From NCBI GenBank assembly GCA_001799195.1, contig MGSU01000055.1:1-14147 (forward strand): 14,147 nt of DNA, read 5' to 3'. The notes below the pieces were generated by a model. The model searched no databases. It had not been told where the DNA came from and worked only from the letters and a program-made list of their open reading frames with translations. The position numbers were made by a program, and so were the translations under genes. Of the stretch, positions 6,583 through 12,988 are shown piece after piece; position 1 is the first letter of the stretch, and the number at the start of each line of letters is the position of its first letter. The DNA comes from Deltaproteobacteria bacterium RIFOXYA12_FULL_61_11 (lineage in GTDB: Bacteria > Bdellovibrionota_F > JAHFAK01 > YA12-FULL-61-11).

Positions 6583-7956
6583 TTACGGCCTGTTGAGGAA
6601 GAGGCGGATCGGGCCGTTGCCATAGCCCACGGCCAGGTCAAGCCTGCCGTCGAGATTCACGTCGGCCAGGGCCACGCAGGTTGAGGATTGCCCCGCGTAG
6701 GGGAGAATCCACTCGGGCTCGGTCTCAAGCCGACCGCCGCGATTGACGTACAGCCGGTAGTTGCCGAGTTTGCTGGTGAAATGAGCGGTGAGGAGGTCCA
6801 GGTCCCCATCGTTGTCGACGTCGCCGAAGACCGCGTCTTCCATGCCAGCCGAAGGATCCTTGGAATACCAGAACGGCAGGGGGTCGAGGGTGCCGTTGGT
6901 GGTGTAATGGACGCGCATCGGCGAGGTCTTGCCGCCGATGAACATGTCCAGGTCCCCGTCGTTGTCGATGTCGATGAACCGCACCATTTTGTTGGAGTGC
7001 TTCTCGCCCAGGGTGAACGAGGGATAGGCCGGGATTTTGCCGTTGTCGTTGAGGTGGATCAGGGCCTTGCCGTTCATTTCGAGAGCCACGAGATCCAGGT
7101 CCGTGCTCTTGAGGTACTGCAAGGTCAGGGTCGAACCTTCGTGGTCCCGGAGTTCGGGTACCGCGAACCAGGGGTTCTCTGGCACGTGGAGGAAGTGCAT
7201 GGCCGTGCCGTCGACGAGGACTCTGACGATACGGTGCGTATTGGGAGGCAAGGGGAAGACCGAGCGCTTGCCGCTCAGCGGGAAGGTGACCTCCGCGGGC
7301 TGCAACCCGTCCTGGTCGAGATCGGCCAGGGTCGTGCCGAGGCCTTGGATGGCATAACCGCTGCGCCAGTTATAGCGGGTCGGGAGGATGCCGTTCTCGG
7401 AGACGTACCCGAGCCCGGGGACACCGGTGACTTGCGGATTGTAACTCAAGTTGGAGGTGAAGAAGTCGAGCAGCCCGTCGTTGTTGACATCGCCCACCGC
7501 CGCGAAGATCGAAGAGACACGGGTCTGGGAGACCCAACCCGCGGTTTTTCCAAGACCCTCTGCCGAGCCGTAGTGGATGCTCGACGGAAACGCCTCGGGG
7601 CCGCCGTTGACCGCGAGCAGGTCCTGGTAACCGTCGGCGTTGAAGTCGGCCCAGATGCCGTCAGGGGTGAAGGTCTCGTCCTGGGAAGTCCAGGTGGGAC
7701 TCATCTCGAAGACACCCTGGTGGTTGAAAAAGATCACGTTGTGCATGCTCTTGGGAGGGTAACCGCCACCGTAGGTCCCGACTGCCAAGTCGAGGTCTCC
7801 GTCGTTGTCGACGTCGGCGAAGGCCAGGACTCCCGCGGTATAGTCGATGGCAGATTGCCAGTCCGGGGTGGTGCCGAAGGGCGCTTGGTAGGGCGGATCG
7901 GCCAGGAGCAGGCTCGATAAACCCAGACCTGCGAGGAGCAGCACGGCACGTTTCAT
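6583..7956 (-). CDS. Exported FG-GAP/VCBS-repeat beta-propeller protein
   Basis: 457 residues. The N-terminus MKRAVLLLAGLGLSSLLLA is a Sec signal peptide with likely cleavage after Ala19. The mature protein carries Ca-binding DxDxDGxxD-type loops starting near residues 48, 104, 156, 212, 329, 379 and 432 (for example DVDNDGDLDL at 48-57 and 379-388), spaced by about 50-56 residues, plus a degenerate copy (STDLDLV, 284-290) in the long 212-329 gap. This is the pattern of a 7- or 8-bladed integrin-like propeller. Residues about 225-280 (RIVRVLVDG and following) look like a small inserted beta domain. No sorting signal, anchor or enzyme domain is seen at the C-terminus, so it is probably periplasmic or secreted; function unknown. 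AAGGGGG at about 7963-7969 supports the ATG at 7956, and a promoter lies at 7991-8019. It runs opposite to iolB and no functional link to it is evident. Confidence 0.88.
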   Translation of the reverse strand: MKRAVLLLAGLGLSSLLLADPPYQAPFGTTPDWQSAIDYTAGVLAFADVDNDGDLDLAVGTYGGGYPPKSMHNVIFFNHQGVFEMSPTWTSQDETFTPDGIWADFNADGYQDLLAVNGGPEAFPSSIHYGSAEGLGKTAGWVSQTRVSSIFAAVGDVNNDGLLDFFTSNLSYNPQVTGVPGLGYVSENGILPTRYNWRSGYAIQGLGTTLADLDQDGLQPAEVTFPLSGKRSVFPLPPNTHRIVRVLVDGTAMHFLHVPENPWFAVPELRDHEGSTLTLQYLKSTDLDLVALEMNGKALIHLNDNGKIPAYPSFTLGEKHSNKMVRFIDIDNDGDLDMFIGGKTSPMRVHYTTNGTLDPLPFWYSKDPSAGMEDAVFGDVDNDGDLDLLTAHFTSKLGNYRLYVNRGGRLETEPEWILPYAGQSSTCVALADVNLDGRLDLAVGYGNGPIRLFLNRP

Positions 7957-8129
7957 CGGGATCCCCCTTCTATGATCTCAGTACTCGGTCTGCATAGCGG
8001 GGAATGGTCGAGTTGTCAAGCCAACGGGCGAGGATGTTGGTATTCACTACGCGTAATAGTTGCGCAATACAAACAATGAGATGAAGGTATTTTATACAAA
8101 GAAACGGGGAAACTCAGATTGCAGGGCCG
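7957..8129. other. 173-bp intergenic region with an AT-rich patch and two adjacent palindromes
   Basis: Apart from the promoter above, the region has an AT-rich stretch at about 8041-8107 that stands out from its GC-rich surroundings. It holds the perfect 8-bp palindromes TACGCGTA (8048-8055) and TTGCGCAA (8060-8067), whose centres are 12 bp apart. They lie about 30-50 bp upstream of the -35 box, where an activator could bind. No coding sequence and no clear terminator for the gene ending at 8130 were seen. Confidence 0.4.
7991..8019 (-). promoter_or_regulatory. Sigma70-type promoter of the FG-GAP gene
   Basis: On the minus strand a perfect -35 TTGACA (8019-8014) is followed by a 17-bp spacer and TATGCA (7996-7991) as -10. 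Transcription would start near 7984, giving a leader of about 28 nt that contains the ribosome binding site. The same architecture, including GGC before the -35, recurs at 11708-11736. Confidence 0.6.
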
Positions 8130-9887
8130 TCATTCTTCCTCGCGTTCGATCCAGGGCCGGACCCTCTTCTGCAAGGCCCAGTCGCATTGGGAGATATTTT
8201 CGTCGGAAATGATCATCAGACTGGGTTGGGACGTAAACTTGATGTAGACATTGAACTTGTCGGCCTTGACGTATTCGATGTCGTCGTAACGATACGCCGC
8301 ATTGCCCTCGAACATCGGCTTGCCTTCTCCCCCGAAGAAGCGGGGGATTTGGGTCAGGAGCACCAACCCGAGAGCCGCGCCGAGGAAGAGGCCGGGGTTC
8401 TTCTTATACAGGGTCTTACTCCGGAGGAGCATATGTCGCAAGCGGTCGAGTCCCTGCCCGGCCGGAGAGTGTTCGAGCAGCTTGCCCACAACCTGTTTGT
8501 CTTTCAGCACGCCGCGGAGTTCTTTGAGCAGTGTGCGCAGTTTCCCCACCAGTTGCTCGCGTTCCATGATCGAGAACTGGATCGAATCCTTGCGTAACTT
8601 GTGCAGGAAGACCTTGCCCTTCACCTCTCGTTGCTCGGGTCCGAACTTGAGGACGAGTTGGAGATCGAAGAAGGACCCCTCGGGCAGATCGTAGCTCCCC
8701 TCCAGGGTGTACGAGCCGGCCGTGAAGACGGCGTCGATGTCCTCGAGCAGGAGTTGCACGTCCGTGTAGACCATGGTCAGGGTTTCGCCGTTGAGGGAGA
8801 TCTGGGAGCCCTTTTTGGGTTTGACGCCTTTCCCGCTTCCTGGCGCGGTGGTCGGGGCTTTGCGGAGCGTTTTTGGAGGATCGTCCTCATCCTCGATCCT
8901 CTCCACCTTGGGTTTCGGTCGCGCCGCCGACACATGAACCGAGGGTTCGGGGGCTTCTTTGGTCTTGACCGTTGCCGGCTCATGGACCTCGCTCTTCGCC
9001 GGGGTCCAGCTCGTTCGGGCAGGGTTCCAACCAAAGAAACCGAGAACCTGGGTTTGCCGTTGGACCAGGGTGGCTTTTTTCAGGGTGGGTTCGTCGAGTG
9101 CGCCCTCGCCGAGCAGGATTGCCGAGAGGTTCTCTTTGCGTTGCTTGGCGATTTCGACGTACCCGCGCATCGCCTCGGCCGAGACAAAGCCGAAACGGAC
9201 CAGCACGTTCACCAGGAGGTCGGCTTTATCGGTGGATTCGATCGAGACGAGCTTGCCGTTCTCGAGGGTACAGCGTTTCTCCCTTTCTCCTGCCCGGATG
9301 GTAAAGACGCCGCTGGCAGCCACATAGCCTGCCCGGCGGAACAGGAAGAGGGGAGAGACCATGGTGTCCTCGGGCACGACCAGTTCGCGGACCCCCCAGT
9401 CCATGTCTTCGTACCACGGCTCTCCGTCGACGATGCGTCGGAGGTGCTCGAAGACCTCCTCGGGATCGACGCGCAGGTTATGCCACCAGGTTTTTTCCTG
9501 CTCGGGTGGTTCCTCAGGGACGACCTCGACTCGCCTCCAGGCGAGCATGGCCGCGGTGCGGTGCAGGAGGCCTATACGCAGGGCGTTCTCGAACTGGGCT
9601 TCGGTGATCAGTCCGGCTTCGATGAGCGCTGCGGCGACCTTGCATTCGTCGTCGAGGTCCTCGCAGGTACTCGTGGCCTCGAGCAGGTCGTTCGCATCCA
9701 AGAGACCGAGGTACTGGAGCACGGCCTCCGCGCGGTCATAACGGTAGCCGGGATCGGCATAGACGATTCTGCCCCCTTCCAGCCAGATCCTGCCCTGCCC
9801 ACCCTCGCCTGCCGGGAGGATCTGGAGCACCGCGTCGGTCTTGCGACCGGCGGCTTCTCGAAGCACCCCATAGAGTTTGTTGAACAC
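8130..9887 (-). CDS. DUF4388/PATAN-like, PilZ-like protein with one transmembrane segment
   Basis: 585 residues from a GTG at 9887. That start is chosen because GGAGGAG (9900-9894) lies 6 bp upstream; the GTG at 9902 has no such site. Region 1 (about 1-125) and region 2 (about 170-290) each read like DUF4388/PATAN: a hydrophobic strand, a GxLxxENGKxVxxxS-type hairpin (LENGKLVSIEST at 208-219), then helices such as GLITEAQFENAL and ALDEPTLKKATL. Residues 290-360 are a Pro/Lys/Glu-rich linker. Residues 361-442 resemble a PilZ-type barrel (YDLPEGSFFDLQLVLKFG, then GKVFLHKL) but lack a clear RxxxR c-di-GMP motif. A helix-rich stretch leads to a membrane span at about 498-514 (NPGLFLGAALGLVLLTQIP) and a 70-residue tail. 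PATAN proteins are known mostly from signalling and surface-motility contexts; the role here is unknown. It sits 21 bp after the Rossmann-protein gene, as the second gene of that unit. Confidence 0.75.
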   Translation of the reverse strand: MFNKLYGVLREAAGRKTDAVLQILPAGEGGQGRIWLEGGRIVYADPGYRYDRAEAVLQYLGLLDANDLLEATSTCEDLDDECKVAAALIEAGLITEAQFENALRIGLLHRTAAMLAWRRVEVVPEEPPEQEKTWWHNLRVDPEEVFEHLRRIVDGEPWYEDMDWGVRELVVPEDTMVSPLFLFRRAGYVAASGVFTIRAGEREKRCTLENGKLVSIESTDKADLLVNVLVRFGFVSAEAMRGYVEIAKQRKENLSAILLGEGALDEPTLKKATLVQRQTQVLGFFGWNPARTSWTPAKSEVHEPATVKTKEAPEPSVHVSAARPKPKVERIEDEDDPPKTLRKAPTTAPGSGKGVKPKKGSQISLNGETLTMVYTDVQLLLEDIDAVFTAGSYTLEGSYDLPEGSFFDLQLVLKFGPEQREVKGKVFLHKLRKDSIQFSIMEREQLVGKLRTLLKELRGVLKDKQVVGKLLEHSPAGQGLDRLRHMLLRSKTLYKKNPGLFLGAALGLVLLTQIPRFFGGEGKPMFEGNAAYRYDDIEYVKADKFNVYIKFTSQPSLMIISDENISQCDWALQKRVRPWIEREEE

Positions 9888-9893
9888 CTTGGT

Positions 9894-9900
9894 CTCCTCC
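9894..9900 (-). promoter_or_regulatory. Ribosome binding site that decides the GTG start at 9887
   Basis: GGAGGAG on the minus strand, 6 bp before the GTG at 9887-9885. If translation began at the earlier GTG (9902) this site would be coding (Glu-Glu), and nothing purine-rich precedes that codon. Confidence 0.65.
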
Positions 9901-9908
9901 ACGAAGAA

Positions 9909-11645
9909 TCAGGTCTTCATCCGCTCGCCGGCTTCCTCGTTGATGTAGATCCAGCTCACGGTCTTGCCGATGTTGATAGTCTCGTCTCCATCCTCGAACC
10001 AGTAGTGGCGGTTCTTGCTCACGGTCGAGCTGGTGTCGCGCGGATCGAGCGCGTCGAGCTGCCGCAGGATAGTGCGGAAGCGTTCGCGCCAGCGTTCGAA
10101 GTTGGGGACCCTGAGGTCGATCCAACCGTCATGGGCCCAGCGATCGATGCTGGCCGGGGTGATGGAGAGATTCTTGGCGAAGGGGCTGATCACCGGGATC
10201 AGGATGGAGCTGCCGCGCCACAGACCTTTGCCGTCGGGGAGGAGGATGGGCAGGCCGACGGTGAGGATGGTCGAGCGGATACGATCATCTTCAGTCAGGA
10301 ATTGATGGATCCGGCGCGATAACGCCTCGGCCGGGAACTCCAGCACCGCGCGCATGGTCCCATAGACAGTGCGCAGGAGATGGGCCTCCCACAGGAGTTT
10401 GGAGTTGCGCGGCGGACCGAGCAGCTCGAAGGCCACGCTCGGTACTCCGTGCTCGGCCTCGAGGGCGCGCAGTTGCACGAGGGCGCTGCGGCGCATGAAG
10501 CCCGCGCGATAGGTCGGCCCCATGGTGGTGTGGTCGAGGGAATTGATGATGTCGAAGCCCGAGTTGCGACCCTTGATCTCCCAGATCACGCACTGGGCAA
10601 TCTCCTCGGGAGTGATGAACTCCATCTGCTCGTCGTCGGTCAGGGCTTCGAACTCGCCGAGGGCGAAGACTCCGTTCTCCCCGGTATCGATGAAGGGGGC
10701 TTCCATGGGTTGCGGCCGACCGGCCTTCTGGTAATACACCCGCTCGGGCAATTCTTTGGCCATGATGCCTTCGAGCAGGTAGGGCTGCTCGAGGTCGCAG
10801 TCTTCCAGCAACCGGGGCTTGCCGCCATAGGGGATGGGGCCATAGGCGATGCGCTTCCAGGCGATCGCCGCCGTCGGTTTGACCTCTTTGATGATCGGCG
10901 CATCCGGGGTTCTGGCCATGAGGAAGAGCATGAGGGTGTGCGCACCTGCGATGGCCGATTTGCTCATCAGCATGCGCGAAGGCTTGTCCTCGCTGTGGGT
11001 GTAGGGGATGTTGAGGCCCATGCCGCCCGTGCCCGAGGTCCCGACCTTGAGGTACATCTTGGTGCCGGCCTGCTTCGAGGCCGCCAGGAGGATCTGGATG
11101 TGCCTGATGAGCTGGGGAATGTACTGGGTCCCCATGAGGATCTCGACCTGCGCCAGGAAGTCGGGGCCCAGGACCGAGCTGTCCCCACCGGCCGAGGCCA
11201 TGCGGTCGCGGATGCCCTGCGACGTGGTGAAGATGTCCTGATAAGCGAACGAAGTCGCCGAGTTGATGCAGTCGATAACGATGTCCGGCTTGTGCCGGCG
11301 GAACATCCCGGTCAGGGTGGAGTGCGCGAGGATTTCCTCGCACAGCGGGTCGAGGACATCGGCGACGACCTGCCGGCGGATGACCTCGTCCTGGAAAATC
11401 TCCTTGCGCGAGGCGTAGCGGTAATCGGCGCGAACGAAGATGTTGCCGGATTCGGTGTAGATCTTGGTCGGGGAGTTGGGGTATTCGTGTTCGAGCTGTT
11501 GTTTGGCCTGCAAGACCTCGGCCTCGGTGAGACTGCTGACGATGATGCTGTTGACCTGCTCGCGGAAGAGCAGGCGGCAAGTCGCCATGCCGACCAACCC
11601 GGCTCCACCGAGGACCAACACGTCTTGCCCCTTCAGGTTGTCCAT
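9909..11645 (-). CDS. Large uncharacterised Rossmann-fold NAD(P)-binding protein (epimerase/SDR-like)
   Basis: 578 residues from the ATG at 11645, which has GGAGG 5 bp upstream (11651-11655); an in-frame ATG at 11660 lacks a site. The N-terminus DVLVLGGAGLVGMATCRLL (8-26) is a clear beta-alpha-beta nucleotide-binding fold with GGAGLVG at 13-19, as in extended SDRs/epimerases. PDIVIDCINSAT (120-131) fits strand 4 of that fold. Further blocks worth noting are KVGTSGTGGMGLNIPYTHSE (200-219), MSKSAIAGAHTLMLFLMART (227-246), KPTAAIAWK (256-264) and, in the C-terminal part, WRGSSILIPVISPF (476-489). A standard YxxxK SDR pair is not obvious. It is about twice the length of ordinary SDRs, with a long unassigned C-terminal half. 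I do not recognise the family and assign no substrate. It has its own promoter at 11708-11736 and is followed 21 bp later by the PATAN-like membrane protein, implying co-expression. Confidence 0.8.
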   Translation of the reverse strand: MDNLKGQDVLVLGGAGLVGMATCRLLFREQVNSIIVSSLTEAEVLQAKQQLEHEYPNSPTKIYTESGNIFVRADYRYASRKEIFQDEVIRRQVVADVLDPLCEEILAHSTLTGMFRRHKPDIVIDCINSATSFAYQDIFTTSQGIRDRMASAGGDSSVLGPDFLAQVEILMGTQYIPQLIRHIQILLAASKQAGTKMYLKVGTSGTGGMGLNIPYTHSEDKPSRMLMSKSAIAGAHTLMLFLMARTPDAPIIKEVKPTAAIAWKRIAYGPIPYGGKPRLLEDCDLEQPYLLEGIMAKELPERVYYQKAGRPQPMEAPFIDTGENGVFALGEFEALTDDEQMEFITPEEIAQCVIWEIKGRNSGFDIINSLDHTTMGPTYRAGFMRRSALVQLRALEAEHGVPSVAFELLGPPRNSKLLWEAHLLRTVYGTMRAVLEFPAEALSRRIHQFLTEDDRIRSTILTVGLPILLPDGKGLWRGSSILIPVISPFAKNLSITPASIDRWAHDGWIDLRVPNFERWRERFRTILRQLDALDPRDTSSTVSKNRHYWFEDGDETINIGKTVSWIYINEEAGERMKT

Positions 11646-11707
11646 CGCCACCTCCCACAATGATGCTCAGCCGTCGACACACCCTTCCCGTGCCCGGCGC
11701 ACCTCTT

Positions 11708-11736
11708 TGCATAGAGGGATTTCAAGGTCCGGTCAA
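11708..11736 (-). promoter_or_regulatory. Sigma70-type promoter of the Rossmann-protein/PATAN-protein unit
   Basis: Minus strand TTGACC (11736-11731), 17-bp spacer, TATGCA (11713-11708). The start of transcription would be near 11701, a leader of about 55 nt before the ATG at 11645. The -10 box and the GGCTTGAC around the -35 are the same as in the promoter at 7991-8019. Confidence 0.55.
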
Positions 11737-11808
11737 GCCCACAACAGAGACCATGACGGATCTTCGCCGGGAGCAGCGAGAGGTCGGAGGATCCATCGGT
11801 AACTCTTT

Positions 11809-11832
11809 GTTCCTGTAATAAGTACACGGAAC
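11809..11832 (-). terminator. Second hairpin downstream of nadA
   Basis: Minus-strand RNA folds as GTTCC/GGAAC plus TGT/ACA with one bulged G and a 7-nt loop (ACTTATT). No T-run follows. The dyad GTTCC-N14-GGAAC could also be a protein-binding site, since it lies about 70 bp upstream of the -35 of the next promoter. Confidence 0.3.
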
Positions 11833-11836
11833 ATGG

Positions 11837-11859
11837 TCCGGGAAATAGGCCTTCCCGGA
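11837..11859 (-). terminator. Hairpin after nadA, possible terminator
   Basis: A perfect 8-bp stem TCCGGGAA/TTCCCGGA with a 7-nt loop begins 8 bp after the nadA stop codon. It lacks the T-run of a standard intrinsic terminator, so it may act with Rho or only stabilise the transcript end. Confidence 0.45.
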
Positions 11860-11867
11860 TCTATCCT

Positions 11868-12965
11868 TCAAGAGATTGCCAGCATGCGTTCGAGGGCGAG
11901 GAGGGCCGGCCGTCGCAACTCGCGCGGTACTGAAACGAGGTTCTTCGGTTCGCCCGCGGCAATGGCCTCGAGGGCTTCCAACAAGCGCTCCGGTTTGATC
12001 CGGTACATGGTACTGCACAGGCACTGATAGGGGGACAGTGAGAAGACTCTCTTCCCGGGGAAGCGAGCGGTCAGCCGCTGCACGAGGTTGATTTCCGTGC
12101 CCACGGCAATGACCGAGCCCACAGGTGCCTCGGTCACGAACCGGATGAGGGCCTCGGTCGAACCGGCGAAATCGGACGCGGCCACGACCTCGTGACAGCA
12201 TTCGGGATGGACGGCGACCTTGGCCTCGGGATGCTCCAGTCGCACCGCGGCCACGTCCTCGAGGGTGAAACCCTGGTGGACGTCACAGTAACCGTACCAG
12301 AGGAAGATCTGCGTCGTTTCGAGTTGCGCGGGCTCCAGGCCGCCTCCGGGGAGGCGGGGGTCGTAGACGGCCATCCTGCCGAGCGGGATACCCAGGGCGT
12401 GACAGGTGTTGCGTCCGAGGTGTTGATCCGGGCAGAAGAAGAGCCGCTCGCTGCGACCGAGAGCCCAGGCGACAACCTTGGCCGCGTTCGATGAGGTGCA
12501 GATCGCCCCTCCGTGCTCACCGACAAAGGCCTTGAGTGCCGCGCTGCTGTTGATGTAGGTGATCGGCGTTACCGACCGGCGACCGCCCTCGGTGAGGAGC
12601 TCCCAGGCCGTGCGCACCTGCTCCACGGTGGCCATGTCGGCCATGGAACAGCCGGCCTCGAGGTCGGGCAGGATCACGGCCTGGTGCTCCGCGGTCAGCA
12701 TGTCGGCGGTCTCGGCCATGAAGTGGACCCCGCAGAAGATCACCCGGCGCTGGTGCGAGGCTGCCGCGGCTTTGGACAAGGCATAGGAATCGCCGCTGTG
12801 GTCGGCGAACGCGAGTATGTCATCCTGCTGGTAATGGTGCCCGAGGATCAGCACCTCGTCGGCCAAGCGCTGTTTCAGGGCCGCGATGCGTTCGAGGCAC
12901 TCGGCTCGGGTTTCTGCCGCAGGGGGGCAACTCGATCCGGGGCGCATTTTCTCGGGGCTCGTCAT
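11868..12965 (-). CDS. nadA: NadA, quinolinate synthase
   Basis: 365 residues, the size of the longer NadA form. The start ATG at 12965 has GAGGAG about 9 bp upstream; an in-frame extension to 13205 would overlap nadB and is not NadA-like. Family motifs: LGHHYQQDDI (41-50) with HFMAETADML (81-90); DLEAGCSMAD (101-110) with Cys106; YINSSAALKA (138-147); CTSSNAAKVV (156-165); FFCPDQHLGRNT (177-188); AVHPECCHEVV (251-261) with Cys256; AVGTEINLVQRL (287-298); and YQCLCSTMYRI near 313-323. Cys106, Cys256 and Cys315 or Cys317 are the likely ligands of the oxygen-sensitive [4Fe-4S] cluster. Reaction: condensation of iminoaspartate (from NadB) with dihydroxyacetone phosphate to quinolinate (EC 2.5.1.72), first stage of NAD synthesis. 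It follows nadB by 23 bp in the same transcript; nadC is not seen downstream. Confidence 0.96.
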   Translation of the reverse strand: MTSPEKMRPGSSCPPAAETRAECLERIAALKQRLADEVLILGHHYQQDDILAFADHSGDSYALSKAAAASHQRRVIFCGVHFMAETADMLTAEHQAVILPDLEAGCSMADMATVEQVRTAWELLTEGGRRSVTPITYINSSAALKAFVGEHGGAICTSSNAAKVVAWALGRSERLFFCPDQHLGRNTCHALGIPLGRMAVYDPRLPGGGLEPAQLETTQIFLWYGYCDVHQGFTLEDVAAVRLEHPEAKVAVHPECCHEVVAASDFAGSTEALIRFVTEAPVGSVIAVGTEINLVQRLTARFPGKRVFSLSPYQCLCSTMYRIKPERLLEALEAIAAGEPKNLVSVPRELRRPALLALERMLAIS

Positions 12966-12988
12966 AACCGGGGTCTCCTCGCTGTTCG

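Noticed and set aside
6515-6589. GCCGT at 6521-6525 and ACGGC at 6585-6589 as a terminator stem between the convergent genes
   Set aside because: The arms are only 5 bp with a loop of about 60 nt and no T-run.
6688-7920. Long + strand open frame (410 codons) opposite the FG-GAP gene
   Set aside because: It is the mirror of the DxDxDG repeats (Val-Val-Asp-Val runs) in a GC-rich gene; the minus strand has a signal peptide, ribosome binding site, promoter and a recognisable family.
9888-9902. Earlier GTG start (9902) for the PATAN-like protein
   Set aside because: No Shine-Dalgarno site before it, whereas GGAGGAG is spaced correctly for the GTG at 9887. The difference is only five residues.
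8601-10322. Long + strand open frame (573 codons) opposite the PATAN-like and Rossmann genes
   Set aside because: It spans the junction of two well-supported minus-strand genes and shows no family features; it is an antisense shadow of GC-biased codons.
10380-11663. + strand open frame of 427 codons opposite the Rossmann-fold gene
   Set aside because: No recognisable motif or ribosome binding site; the minus strand carries a clear GGAGLVG nucleotide-binding start.
11753-11818. Possible 21-residue + strand peptide gene in the nadA/Rossmann-gene spacer
   Set aside because: No convincing ribosome binding site or promoter, and the sequence overlaps nothing conserved that I can see.
11633-11827. 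64-codon minus-strand frame upstream of the Rossmann-protein gene
   Set aside because: It would run through the promoter at 11708-11736 and overlap the start of the real gene in another frame.
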